64,000 nt of DNA from JBKEAJ01 sp047972135. GTDB lineage: Bacteria > Bacteroidota > Bacteroidia > Bacteroidales > Prolixibacteraceae. Shown one piece after another: positions 1 to 9,087 of the stretch. Under the pieces are notes generated by a model. It saw nothing but the letters and a program-made list of their open reading frames with translations, did no database searches and was not told where the DNA came from. The DNA lies in assembly GCA_047972135.1 (NCBI GenBank), contig JBKEAJ010000153.1, positions 38,110 through 102,109 of the forward strand, in the 5' to 3' direction. Numbering within the stretch: the stretch's first letter is position 1; every line of letters starts with the position of its first letter. The translations under genes were made by a program, and so were the position numbers.

Positions 1-1011
1 TATCAATGCCGTTGCAAATATTGTATTGAAAATCAGCATGTTTTTGTTTAGTGCCTTGCCAACAACAAATATCGTAAGCATCAGAGTTGCCCTTAGAACG
101 GAAGACGACAGCCCAGTGATAAAAGCAAAGCTCCACAGAGCCAGAATGATAATCAAAGGACGAATGCGACGAGTAAAAGCATTCAGCACCATCAGCTTGG
201 TGAGCATTAAAATGATAAAATAGATTATTCCCACATGCAAACCCGACACAGCAAGTACGTGCATTGCTCCCGTATTTGCAAATACCGCCTGCGTATCTTT
301 CTCCAAATAATCTCTGTATCCCAATGTCAAAGCAGACACCACCGACAAGTTTTTTTCGTCCAGTCCCGAATCTCGGAGGAAAGAAATTAAGTTCATCCGA
401 CTGATTTCTGCATATCTTTTCAATGACATGTTCTTGCTGTCAAGAGTTTTGATATTGTCGGGAGAGATATACGTGCTGTACATTATACCCTGCTGCCTCA
501 TGTAGCTGCGATAATCAAACTCATATCGGTTTCCCAAGTATAAAAATTCGTCGAGCCGAGATTTAAAGATTATTTGATCGCCCGGTTGCAGCTTCGGCAC
601 AAGAGAGTCTTTGCCTAAATAGGCTATTATCTTTGTGCTGTGGCGAGGTGTATCGACAGGGACAATAGTCATTTTCATCATTTGGCTCTTGGCTTTCTCC
701 TCCGGATAGCTGTCGATTGTGCCTATGTACACCTGAGGGCTGTCGGCAGAGAACTTGCTCTCTGTTTTGCAGATGTTTATGTATGCCAAGCCTGATATGC
801 CAACAAAAAAATACAAGAGTACTTGAAAAAGCATTCTCCCCTTATATCTAGTTATATACAGCATGGCAAGCAGAACAAAACAAATGCCCTCAAGAACAAT
901 CATGGAGTAAGTAGAAAGAACGAGATAATTCCCAACACATAAACCTATGAGCCAGAAGAACAAAGTCTTGGTCAATAAATGCCTAGCTATTATATTGTTA
1001 ACTAAAGCCAT
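1..1011 (-). CDS. ComEC/Rec2 family competence protein, 5' part (runs off the left edge)
   Basis: This is the first 337 codons of a gene that continues beyond the left edge. ComEC/Rec2 proteins form the inner-membrane channel for single-stranded DNA uptake. The reading frame starts at the ATG at 1009-1011 and stays open to base 1. The N-terminus has several hydrophobic helices (about residues 14-85), followed by a soluble stretch of the DUF4131 type with a PGD segment (residues about 160-165). After that comes the family signature HVLAVSGLHVG and then further membrane helices. It is divergent from the GH3-family gene, with 119 bp between them. The missing part should hold the rest of the competence domain and possibly a metallo-beta-lactamase-like domain. 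The family assignment rests on the signature and the order of domains. Confidence 0.9.
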   Translation of the reverse strand, partial: MALVNNIIARHLLTKTLFFWLIGLCVGNYLVLSTYSMIVLEGICFVLLAMLYITRYKGRMLFQVLLYFFVGISGLAYINICKTESKFSADSPQVYIGTIDSYPEEKAKSQMMKMTIVPVDTPRHSTKIIAYLGKDSLVPKLQPGDQIIFKSRLDEFLYLGNRYEFDYRSYMRQQGIMYSTYISPDNIKTLDSKNMSLKRYAEISRMNLISFLRDSGLDEKNLSVVSALTLGYRDYLEKDTQAVFANTGAMHVLAVSGLHVGIIYFIILMLTKLMVLNAFTRRIRPLIIILALWSFAFITGLSSSVLRATLMLTIFVVGKALNKNMLIFNTIFATALI

Positions 1012-1055
1012 TGCACAATATCAGATTAAATGTAAAAGCAAAAAATCTTAGGATT

Positions 1056-1084
1056 TTGAGTACAAAATACGCATAATATTTTTG
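1056..1084 (+). promoter_or_regulatory. Putative Bacteroidetes-type promoter for the GH3-family gene
   Basis: TTG at 1056-1058 is followed after 18 bases by TATTTTTG at 1077-1084, which matches the TAnnTTTG -7 consensus. The start codon lies 46 bases further on. The 8-mer ATACGCAT at 1067-1074 is the same as the outer arm of the palindrome before rrf2, but occurs here only as a single half. Confidence 0.5.
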
Positions 1085-1130
1085 TAATTATAGTTTTAGT
1101 GTTATTTTTGAATTTAATATATTAGGAATA

Positions 1131-2654
1131 ATGCAGTTTTTTAATTCGCTTGTTAATACATTTGGGAAGTCTAGACTTACAGCTATCGAGTATTTCATGA
1201 ACAATCCGCATGAAGTGCAGGAAAAGGTGTTTCTCAGTCTAATAGCTAAGGCTAAGGACACCCAATGGGGAAAGATGTACGATTACGGTAGCATCAAAAA
1301 CATCGAGACTTTTGATGAGCGAGTACCAATCAACGTTTACGACGGACTGAGAGAAATGTTTGAAAAACAGATGAAAGGCGAAGCAGACGTGATGTGGCAA
1401 GGCAAAGTGCGCTGGTTTGCAAAGTCCTCGGGAACAACAGCCGACAAAAGCAAGTTTATTCCCGTTACTGCCGACTCTCTCGAATATTGCCATTATCGCG
1501 GAGGAAAAGATGTTGTTATAATACACCTATACAACTATCCGAAATCGAGAATATTAAGCGGCAAAGCTCTAACTCTGGGAGGTAGCCACTCCATAGACCC
1601 CATTCATGGCTTTGCAAATGCCGGAGACCTATCGGCAATATTGATAAGAAATATGCCATGGTGGACTAGCTTCCGCAGAACGCCCTCGGCAGATATTTCG
1701 CTGATTAAGGATTTCGAGGAAAAAATCCAACGAATCGCAGAATCGTCAATGGACGAGGTAGTTACATCAATGTTTGGAGTCCCATCGTGGTATTTGGTGC
1801 TATTGAACAAAGTACTGGAAGTAGCAGGCAAAAATAATGTTGCCGAGCTTTGGCCTGAAATGCAGATCTTTGTACACGGTGGAATAAAATTTGAACCTTA
1901 TAGGGAGCAGTATAATAGAATTATCCCCATAGACGACATGGTCTACATGGAAACTTACAATGCCTCGGAAGGATTCTTTGGCATTCAAGACCAAAAAAAA
2001 TCATCCGAATTGCTGCTAATGCTTGACTATGGCATATTCTACGAGTTTATCGAAATGAATAATTTCTACGATGAAAACCCTAGCGTAATTCCTCTTTCGC
2101 AAGTAAAGACGGACGTGAACTACGCAATGCTGATAAGCACTAACGGCGGATTATGGCGTTACATAATTGGCGATACCGTGAAGTTTACATCTACAAGCCC
2201 CTATCGTTTTAAAATTACTGGACGAACAAAATATTACATCAACGCATTTGGCGAGGAGGTGATGCACGACAACGCCGAACATGCCCTGCTTAAGGCTTGT
2301 AATGAAACCGGAGCAGATGTCAGCGAGTATACAGTCGGTCCAGTATTCATGGAAGGAAACGAGAAAGGACAACATGAGTGGATTATTGAATTTGCTAAAA
2401 GCCCTAACTCTATTGACGAGTTTGTGGATATTCTCGACAAAGCCCTTCAAAACGTAAATTCCGACTACGAAGCAAAGCGATTTAACGATGCAACTCTGAG
2501 AAAACTAAAAGTTAAAGTCGTAGAGAAAGGCGTATTTATGGAGTGGATGAAATCTCGTGGAAAACTAGGCGGGCAAAATAAAGTACCTCGACTCTCTAAC
2601 GACAGAAATATACTAGATTCAATCCATTCATTTTTGAAGAACACTCAGGGCTGA
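1131..2654 (+). CDS. GH3 auxin-responsive-promoter family protein (acyl-adenylate enzyme)
   Basis: The 507-residue product resembles bacterial members of the GH3 family, which belong to the acyl-adenylate-forming superfamily and in plants link amino acids to carboxylic acid hormones. Visible family marks are WFAKSSGTTADKSKFIP at about residues 95-111 (the nucleotide-binding SSGTT loop), METYNASEGFFG near residue 270, and a C-terminal lobe starting around ITGRTKYYINAFGEE near residue 365. Length fits the family. It stands alone, with a good -7 box upstream and no obvious operon partner. The substrate in Bacteroidetes is not known to me. A role in conjugating acyl acids to amino acids is only an inference from the fold. 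Confidence 0.88.
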   Translation: MQFFNSLVNTFGKSRLTAIEYFMNNPHEVQEKVFLSLIAKAKDTQWGKMYDYGSIKNIETFDERVPINVYDGLREMFEKQMKGEADVMWQGKVRWFAKSSGTTADKSKFIPVTADSLEYCHYRGGKDVVIIHLYNYPKSRILSGKALTLGGSHSIDPIHGFANAGDLSAILIRNMPWWTSFRRTPSADISLIKDFEEKIQRIAESSMDEVVTSMFGVPSWYLVLLNKVLEVAGKNNVAELWPEMQIFVHGGIKFEPYREQYNRIIPIDDMVYMETYNASEGFFGIQDQKKSSELLLMLDYGIFYEFIEMNNFYDENPSVIPLSQVKTDVNYAMLISTNGGLWRYIIGDTVKFTSTSPYRFKITGRTKYYINAFGEEVMHDNAEHALLKACNETGADVSEYTVGPVFMEGNEKGQHEWIIEFAKSPNSIDEFVDILDKALQNVNSDYEAKRFNDATLRKLKVKVVEKGVFMEWMKSRGKLGGQNKVPRLSNDRNILDSIHSFLKNTQG

Positions 2655-2781
2655 TATTACTCCCCCGCAACAAGTAAACACACGCATCCTGAAATAAAGT
2701 GTCATTTTTTTGAACAATGAAGCAACCATTGCGTTGTTTTTACGTCATGTATATGCAGGCAGAAATAATATAACCTACAGT

Positions 2782-3321
2782 TTGGAAGAGCTCGAAAAAA
2801 TAATTGAAGGCTGCAAGATGAAAAAACGCAGTAGTCAAGAGAATTTGTATAAGCTCTTATCAGGTAAGTTATATGGTGTCTGTTTGCGTTATAGTAAGGA
2901 CGAGCATGAGGCAAAGGACTATATGCAAGATGTTTTTCTAAAGATCTTTGATAAAATTGATACATACATGGACAAAGGCTCCTTTGAAGGATGGGCTAAA
3001 AGACTGACAGTGAACCATATTTTGTCGACCTTGCGTAAAAACGCAGACTCCAATTTTGTGGAAATAGACGAACGACATGGAGATGTCGATAATACTGACG
3101 ACAATATCGACGACATTGAAATAAACAAACTGTTAAAGCTGATACAAGAGTTGCCGCCAAAATATAGGACAGTCTTCAATATGTATGTGATAGAGGAATA
3201 CTCACACCAAGAAATAGCCGATGAGCTGGGAATATCGTCTGGAACTTCTAAATCCAACCTGCATCGGGCAAAAGCAATTTTGAAAAATGCTGTGGAAGAG
3301 TATCGTAAGTACAATAAATAA
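2782..3321 (+). CDS. ECF RNA polymerase sigma factor (sigma-70 family)
   Basis: This is a small extracytoplasmic-function sigma factor. Region 2 is visible in the run LCLRYSKDEHEAKDYMQD-like (actual text GVCLRYSKDEHEAKDYMQD) and in FEGWAKRLTVN. Region 4 ends the protein with YRTVFNMYVIEEYSHQEIA, a helix-turn-helix over SSGTSKSNLHRAKAIL. The start is uncertain: the frame is open from a TTG at 2710, the conserved N-terminal helix begins at the TTG at 2782 used here, and the first ATG is at 2818, which would cut into that helix. The stop codon overlaps the next ATG by one base (TAATG), so the downstream membrane protein is very probably translationally coupled and may control this factor. Confidence 0.85.
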   Translation: MEELEKIIEGCKMKKRSSQENLYKLLSGKLYGVCLRYSKDEHEAKDYMQDVFLKIFDKIDTYMDKGSFEGWAKRLTVNHILSTLRKNADSNFVEIDERHGDVDNTDDNIDDIEINKLLKLIQELPPKYRTVFNMYVIEEYSHQEIADELGISSGTSKSNLHRAKAILKNAVEEYRKYNK

Positions 3322-4697
3322 TGAGTTTAGAAAATAAAATAAAAAGTAAGTTTGACAGTTATTCTCCGGAAGTGCCCGAAGAAGTATGGGGGAATATATC
3401 TGAAAAACTAAACAAAAGAAAAGCCATCGGTTTATTCTCCCGACGTCTTATGCTTGCCGCAAGTATCCTGTTGCTGCTACTCGCAGGTGCAAGCTATCTC
3501 ATCATAAACAACATTACTTCAACACAAAATGTGACAGCACCTTTGGCTCAAGATCAAGACAATCTGCAAAACAATAAAATACAGACTCCCGAAAACAATG
3601 AAAATCTCGGCAAAAACCAAAATAGTGAGCCTGCAACAAATAACAGCAACACCTTACTAGCTGACAATACAGACTATCAGAAAACTGGAAAAATATTACG
3701 CCCAAAGACAAAATCACAAGCATACTCAGACAACAAAAATGCAAACTCCGAAAATACTGAAAACCCTGAAAGTACAGAAAGACCCAACAAGTACCTTTTA
3801 GATGAGCTGTCTTCCGTAGCTCCGAATGTCGCAACAGCAGCCCTACCCCACGAACTGGAACAAGCAGAGAATATAATCTTGAAATCCCATCTTGCCACAT
3901 TTGCTAAGACCCATGAAAATGACAAAACCCAAAAAAAATCAGAAATAGCATTGTCTTTAGGATTAGGTACAGGAGCAATGTCCACAAATTCAAGTAGCTC
4001 AAATACAAAAGGTGTAGACATTATACAACCAAAACGCAGTTATTCAAACTTATACAACGGCAATGTCGGGCTATCCTTAAAAAGAGGAAGAGTTGGGCTC
4101 TCAAGCGGTATTGCATACATTCAGCACTCCCAAAACTCTCTGATTTCATCAACAAGCTCTATCAACGAGGGAGACGCAAAAACACTGGTACGTGCACAGA
4201 AAAATGGCTCCAACACACTCGTACTAAACACGATTGCAGGCAAAGTGAAAGCTCCCATAAACAACTCTTCCGCATCTCTATTGTTTTCGCCCGACATAAA
4301 CGGACGCTCGGATGTGATGATGTCATACGACGACGAGCTGTATATAAGTCAAAACTATGGGTATCTGGAAGTGCCGCTGGAAGCATCATACGACATCTTG
4401 GCTAAAAATAGGTTTTCTTTAGCCGTAGTGGGGGGCGGTGCTGTCGGGTTTCTCGCCAACAATAGAGCGAGAGCAAAGGAAGGTGCTAACAACTATAACC
4501 TGGGGGCTACCGAAAATTTATCAAATCTCAGCCTGCGTGCCAATCTCGGAATAAGTGTTAGCTTTGGAATAAACAATAATACAGCAGTGGAAATACAACC
4601 CTACTACAGCAAGTATTTGAACTCTATCAATGAATCGTCAGTGAGCTATACTCCCTCCGTAATTGGAATACGCACTATCCTAAATCTCGACTTCTAA
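3321..4697 (+). CDS. Sigma-linked membrane protein: inner-membrane helix, low-complexity linker, barrel-like C-terminus
   Basis: The 458-residue product is coupled to the ECF sigma gene. Residues 1-40 are cytoplasmic and charged, with a PEEVWGNISEKL segment seen in proteins next to Bacteroidetes sigma factors. One strong membrane helix follows (about 42-63). A long N/Q/S/E-rich linker (about 65-200) leads to a C-terminal half with alternating beta patterns, such as GNVGLSLKRGRVGLSSGIAY, GYLEVPLEASYDIL and LRANLGISVSFGINN. The protein ends in LNLDF, with a terminal Phe as in outer-membrane barrels. It has no zinc-binding anti-sigma motif. I infer an anti-sigma or signalling role from position only; the specific function is not recognised. 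Joining an inner-membrane anchor to a barrel-like domain is odd. Confidence 0.7.
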   Translation: MSLENKIKSKFDSYSPEVPEEVWGNISEKLNKRKAIGLFSRRLMLAASILLLLLAGASYLIINNITSTQNVTAPLAQDQDNLQNNKIQTPENNENLGKNQNSEPATNNSNTLLADNTDYQKTGKILRPKTKSQAYSDNKNANSENTENPESTERPNKYLLDELSSVAPNVATAALPHELEQAENIILKSHLATFAKTHENDKTQKKSEIALSLGLGTGAMSTNSSSSNTKGVDIIQPKRSYSNLYNGNVGLSLKRGRVGLSSGIAYIQHSQNSLISSTSSINEGDAKTLVRAQKNGSNTLVLNTIAGKVKAPINNSSASLLFSPDINGRSDVMMSYDDELYISQNYGYLEVPLEASYDILAKNRFSLAVVGGGAVGFLANNRARAKEGANNYNLGATENLSNLSLRANLGISVSFGINNNTAVEIQPYYSKYLNSINESSVSYTPSVIGIRTILNLDF

Positions 4698-4822
4698 ACA
4701 CTGAAACATAGCCACTTACGTCACTGCGCCCTCAATATGGTTTATTTCTGCGTTAATCTTTACATCTTCCCTTTTTTTTCTCACTGAAAAGAGGTTTCTT
4801 TGTCTAAGTAAAATTAGTAAAA

Positions 4823-7405
4823 ATGACAAACCAAGAATCAAAAGGCGTGGTTAGATTGCCAGAGGTAAATCTTCCACACTGGAAAAAACTATTCGTAGAA
4901 AGTTCAATACCTGAGGTATTGATGCCACTAAAAGAACTATCGAAAAACCTTTGGTGGAGTTGGAGTGAAGAGGCTGAAGGACTTTTTGAAGAAATAGACC
5001 CCGAAATATGGAAAGAATGTAATAAAAACCCTATCTCCCTGCTAGAGACAGTTAATTATCAGCGATTTATAGACCTAACCGAAAACGAGTCTTTTATGCA
5101 TAGAATGCACCATGTACACAATGACTTTAAAGTGTACCTGGAAGAAAGAGCGAAACCTGAAGGCCCTCGAATTGCATACTTCAGTATGGAATACGGACTG
5201 CATGATTCGCTGAAAATATTTTCAGGAGGACTTGGCGTTCTGGCAGGCGACTTTATGAAAGAAGCAAGCGACTCTAACGTTAATATTGTAAGTGTCGGAC
5301 TTCTATACAGATACGGATACTTCAAACAGACAATCTCTTCAAACGGCGACCAAATAGCAAACTACGAAGCCGAAAGATTTTCAAAAGTCCCTGTTTCTCC
5401 AGTATTCGATAAAGACGGCAACTGGCTGGTGGTATATGTCGAATTTCCAGGACGCAACCTTGCTATTCGTGTATGGAAAGCTGAAATAGGTTCTATAAAC
5501 CTCTATCTCCTCGATACTGATTTTGAACAAAACGATGAAACCGATTGCGCAATCACCCATTCACTGTATGGAGGTGATAACGAACATAGGTTAAAACAAG
5601 AAATAGTACTCGGAATAGGTGGTGTTAAGGTACTTGGAAAACTAGCCGAAACAATCGATGTTTTCCATTGCAACGAAGGACATGCAGCATTCATAGGAGT
5701 CGAAAGAGCCCTTTCGCTGGTAAATGACAAAGGATTGTCGGCTTCCGAAGCTTTGGAAGTGATAAAAGCATCTACTCTTTTTACCACACATACTCCCGTA
5801 CCAGCAGGACACGACTCTTTCCACGAAAGCCTCATGGGCAAGTACTTAGGATATCTGCCTGGACGTTTCAACATTTCGTGGGATGATTTTATGAAAATGG
5901 GAAAGGCTGACAAAAACGAAGACCATTTCAATATGAGCTATCTAGCTTCTCATATATCAAAAGGTATAAACGGTGTCAGCAAATTACATGGAGACGTATC
6001 GAAACACATTCTCAAGAAATTGTACACTGGGTTTGTAGAAGAGGAACTAGAAATAGGATATGTTACCAACGGTGTTCACTATCCCACATGGGTTGCCGAC
6101 GAATGGCGAGCAATACACAAATACCATTTCGATGCCGAAATGAACTCCTACGACCAACTGAATTTTGATATATGGAACCGCATTTACAATGTCCCCGACG
6201 AAGACGTGTGGAGAGTGAAGCAAGGGCTGAAACTCAAAATGGTAAACTATATAAAAGATACATACTCGGAAATATGGCTTAAGCGACATGAAAACCCTTC
6301 CTATATAACAGAGGTTTTCTCAAACTTTAATCCAAATGCTCTGACCATAGGATTTGCACGCCGCTTTGCTACATATAAACGAGCACATCTGCTGTTCCGA
6401 AACCTCGAAAAACTCGACGCTCTTATAAACAACCCCAACCGCCCAGTGCAGTTCTTGTTTGCCGGAAAAGCTCACCCCTCAGATAAACCAGGTCAAGACT
6501 TAATTAAGCATATTGTCGAAATATCAAAACGCCCAGAGTTTGTGGGCAAAATACTGTTCTTGCAAAATTACGACATGGAGCTGGGTAAGAAATTGGTGCA
6601 AGGTGTCGATATATGGATGAATACTCCTACAAGACCTTTGGAAGCATCGGGAACTAGCGGTGAAAAAGCTGCAATGAACGGAACTATGCACTTCTCCGTT
6701 CTCGACGGCTGGTGGTGCGAAGGCTATCGTGAAGATGCCGGATGGGCACTCCCCCAAGAACGAGTGTACGACATTCAAGAGTTTCAAGACAACCTGGATG
6801 CCGAAACTATATACGAAATGTTCAACAAAGAGATTGTCCCTGCATACTACGACAGAGACATAAAAGGAACTCCTGTTCGATGGGTGCAGTATATTAAAAA
6901 TACTATCGGCAAAGTAGCTCCAAACTTTACCACCGCACGAATGATGCGCGATTATAGAGAGAAATATTACAACCCTCTCTACAAGTTTGCAAAAACAGTA
7001 TGTAAAAACGATTACGAAAATGCAAAGAAAGCAACCGCGTGGAAAATGAAAGTCTGCAATGCATGGAATAACATCAACGTCAGAGAAATGCAACTTGCCG
7101 ACGGGCTGACAAATGTTCTCAAAATCGGACAAAGCCACCTCGCAAAAGTCGTTATTGACCTCGCAGGACTCGACTCCTTCGACGTAGGACTCGAAATGCT
7201 AATTCTCGAAGATAGAGAAACATCACAAGTATTGGCAGAAAAGAAATTGTTCGAATTAAGCGATTTCAAAGACGGTGTAGCAACTTTCAGCTTAGAGTTT
7301 CAAATTGACGACCCCGGAGCTTATAGCTACGGAATACGCCTGTTCCCTACCAACGAATATGTTGCCAGTGTTCAAGACTTCGGACTTGTTAAATGGCTGA
7401 CATAA
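4823..7405 (+). CDS. glgP: Alpha-glucan (glycogen/maltodextrin) phosphorylase
   Basis: The 860-residue enzyme releases glucose-1-phosphate from alpha-1,4-glucans using pyridoxal phosphate. The N-terminal part carries the DUF3417-type segment LSKNLWWSWSEEAEGLFEEI (about residues 38-57) typical of the TIGR02094 phosphorylase group rather than the classical animal/E. coli type. The glucan-binding stretch YFSMEYGLHDSLKIFSGGLG follows near residue 120. The cofactor site is EASGTSGEKAAMNG, with the likely PLP lysine at K615. Family members commonly read SGMKAA here, so the Met-to-Glu change is a small peculiarity. It is probably monocistronic, with a strong terminator after it. The gap before it has no full promoter match; the closest is TTTCTTTG about 35 bases before the start. 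Confidence 0.94.
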   Translation: MTNQESKGVVRLPEVNLPHWKKLFVESSIPEVLMPLKELSKNLWWSWSEEAEGLFEEIDPEIWKECNKNPISLLETVNYQRFIDLTENESFMHRMHHVHNDFKVYLEERAKPEGPRIAYFSMEYGLHDSLKIFSGGLGVLAGDFMKEASDSNVNIVSVGLLYRYGYFKQTISSNGDQIANYEAERFSKVPVSPVFDKDGNWLVVYVEFPGRNLAIRVWKAEIGSINLYLLDTDFEQNDETDCAITHSLYGGDNEHRLKQEIVLGIGGVKVLGKLAETIDVFHCNEGHAAFIGVERALSLVNDKGLSASEALEVIKASTLFTTHTPVPAGHDSFHESLMGKYLGYLPGRFNISWDDFMKMGKADKNEDHFNMSYLASHISKGINGVSKLHGDVSKHILKKLYTGFVEEELEIGYVTNGVHYPTWVADEWRAIHKYHFDAEMNSYDQLNFDIWNRIYNVPDEDVWRVKQGLKLKMVNYIKDTYSEIWLKRHENPSYITEVFSNFNPNALTIGFARRFATYKRAHLLFRNLEKLDALINNPNRPVQFLFAGKAHPSDKPGQDLIKHIVEISKRPEFVGKILFLQNYDMELGKKLVQGVDIWMNTPTRPLEASGTSGEKAAMNGTMHFSVLDGWWCEGYREDAGWALPQERVYDIQEFQDNLDAETIYEMFNKEIVPAYYDRDIKGTPVRWVQYIKNTIGKVAPNFTTARMMRDYREKYYNPLYKFAKTVCKNDYENAKKATAWKMKVCNAWNNINVREMQLADGLTNVLKIGQSHLAKVVIDLAGLDSFDVGLEMLILEDRETSQVLAEKKLFELSDFKDGVATFSLEFQIDDPGAYSYGIRLFPTNEYVASVQDFGLVKWLT

Positions 7406-7443
7406 TGATAATCTGACAATTAGCCAATGTGCTGATTTGCTAT

Positions 7444-7484
7444 AAAACAGCCGAATAGGATAAGCCCCTACTCGGCTGTTTTGT
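7444..7484. terminator. Bidirectional rho-independent terminator
   Basis: A 16-base inverted repeat (7444-7459 with 7467-7482, one mismatch) around CAGCCGA/TCGGCTG has A-rich and T-rich flanks. It lies between the convergent glgP and 7500-8351 genes and can serve both. Confidence 0.85.
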
Positions 7485-7499
7485 TTTCAATAGAAAATT

Positions 7500-8351
7500 C
7501 TACTTAGCATTCTTGTAAATCAAAGAGTAGTCTAATTTATTCAATTCCGAAATTCCTATATCCTGCCACGCAAGCCTATATATACCAGACAAACAGCTAT
7601 ATGTACTGTCAAGCCCCATACTCCCCCCAAGAACATCATAATTGTAGCCCATCATATCCATATAGTTCTCAAAGTACTTTAATGCTCGACTAGACTCCGA
7701 ACGGCTATAAAAAAGATCGTCCATCCTAAGCTTAAAATGTATCCGCCCTTTCACAAAGAACCCAACACTATCGTATCTTGAAATAGCATCAACATTGTCT
7801 TCGGCTTCTTTTATAACTACCATCGACCACATGAGTATATTCTGCAAGCGCAATCTTATCTTCCTATCATCTTCTGAAGCCTTTGGCTTTAGCCTCCACA
7901 TATTATACATCGGATAATGAGAATCCCGTTGTTCAACAGAGTCGTATGTAGAAATTCTATCAAACTTCATCTCGGTACCATCTTCCATGGGACATATCAT
8001 CTTCCCACTTTTCTTCGCAACTCTGAGGCTTCCTACAGTTAATTTCGTATGAAAATTATCGGTGTAAACATATAACTGATTTTGACCCTCATCAATAGCC
8101 CAAACTCCATATTCCTCCTTTTTGTTTATTCCTATTGTGCAAGAACTGTCGGGATACAGATATAGTGTAATCGTTCCAGACGAATCTATGAAAGAACTCC
8201 GATACAACTCTGAGCTCTCAAGACGCCAAACACCTGACAATCTGCCTGCTGTAACAGCAACTCTGGGAACAGACAGTAGATATACAAGCCATACTACACC
8301 CACTGCAACAATGGGGGTAACTATAAATACAAGTATTCGTTTGCCGTGCAT
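7500..8351 (-). CDS. Membrane-anchored protein of unknown function
   Basis: The product has 283 residues. After a short basic start it has one N-terminal membrane helix (about residues 6-27, ILVFIVTPIVAVGVVWLVYLL region), then a soluble domain that would face the periplasm. The first part of that domain reads like a lipocalin-type or META-like small barrel (SGVWRLESSELYRSSFIDSSGTI, later YGVWAIDEGQNQLYVY), but I do not recognise the family. The rest is mostly helical and charged. It is convergent with glgP and transcribed away from dps. No function can be assigned. Confidence 0.7.
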   Translation of the reverse strand: MHGKRILVFIVTPIVAVGVVWLVYLLSVPRVAVTAGRLSGVWRLESSELYRSSFIDSSGTITLYLYPDSSCTIGINKKEEYGVWAIDEGQNQLYVYTDNFHTKLTVGSLRVAKKSGKMICPMEDGTEMKFDRISTYDSVEQRDSHYPMYNMWRLKPKASEDDRKIRLRLQNILMWSMVVIKEAEDNVDAISRYDSVGFFVKGRIHFKLRMDDLFYSRSESSRALKYFENYMDMMGYNYDVLGGSMGLDSTYSCLSGIYRLAWQDIGISELNKLDYSLIYKNAK

Positions 8352-8559
8352 GTAATCCTCTTTTACGCTAACAAAGTTAAATAAAAAAGTTTATTTTAAC
8401 CGCTTTTACACAGAGATAGGCAATATCTATGCTTAATCGTACGAAGAAAATAAACATAGTGCAGACTTATATTGTTTAAAGGAAAATGAGAATTAAACAC
8501 TTCGGTATAAAATTTGAATAAATTACGAATGCTAAATAAATAAATTAAATACGAAAACA

Positions 8560-9033
8560 ATGAGTTTAAACAGAATCGGTCTTGATAAAGTAGCAGCAGA
8601 GAAATTATCAGACAAGTTAAATGAGTTATTGGCAAACTATCAGTATTTCTACATGAATACCAGAGGTTTCCATTGGAACATCAAAGGCAGCTCATTCTTT
8701 GAGCTACACCTTAAATTTGAAGAACTGTATGATGACTCCGTACTAAAAGTTGATGAAATTGCAGAGAGAATACTTACTTTGGCACATACACCTCTGCACT
8801 CTTATTCAGACTATGCCAAAGTTTCGAAAATCAAAGAGGCAAAGAATGTTACCGACGGCAAAGATGCTGTCAAGAATATTTTAGCAAGCTATGAAATCCT
8901 GCTCCCTCTCGAAAGAGAAATACTCGAATTAGCAGGAGATGCCGGCGACGAAGGGACATCTGCTCTTATGAGTGATTATATCAGAGAACAGGAAAAACTA
9001 GTGTGGATGTACTCCTCTTATATGGGAAATTAA
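8560..9033 (+). CDS. dps: Dps family DNA-protection ferritin
   Basis: The 157-residue product belongs to the Dps mini-ferritins, which form 12-subunit shells that oxidise and store iron and protect DNA in stress and stationary phase. The ferroxidase ligands can be placed against E. coli Dps by spacing: H38 in GFHWNIKG, H50, D65 and E69 line up, and E54 stands where E. coli has an Asp. The N-terminal tail is short. It stands alone and is followed by a perfect terminator. The region before it (8510-8525) has AAAATTTG, one or two changes from the -7 consensus, so the promoter is uncertain. Confidence 0.95.
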   Translation: MSLNRIGLDKVAAEKLSDKLNELLANYQYFYMNTRGFHWNIKGSSFFELHLKFEELYDDSVLKVDEIAERILTLAHTPLHSYSDYAKVSKIKEAKNVTDGKDAVKNILASYEILLPLEREILELAGDAGDEGTSALMSDYIREQEKLVWMYSSYMGN

Positions 9034-9045
9034 TTGCCTTAGCTT

Positions 9046-9085
9046 AAATAAAAAAGGGAGCTAAAAGAAGCTCCCTTTTTTATTT
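9046..9085. terminator. Bidirectional rho-independent terminator between dps and the phosphate transporter
   Basis: A perfect 17-base stem (9046-9062 with 9069-9085) built on GGGAGCT/AGCTCCC encloses a 6-base loop. A-run and T-run arms allow termination in both directions. The convergent transporter gene stops at 9088. Confidence 0.95.
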
Positions 9086-9087
9086 AG

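Noticed and set aside
2710..2781. TTG at 2710 as the start of the sigma factor
   Set aside because: The additional 24 residues have no match to the usual ECF N-terminus, which begins at the LEELEKIIEG helix.
6524..7138. 204-residue minus-strand open frame
   Set aside because: It lies fully inside glgP on the opposite strand and shows no family signature; it is an antisense shadow.
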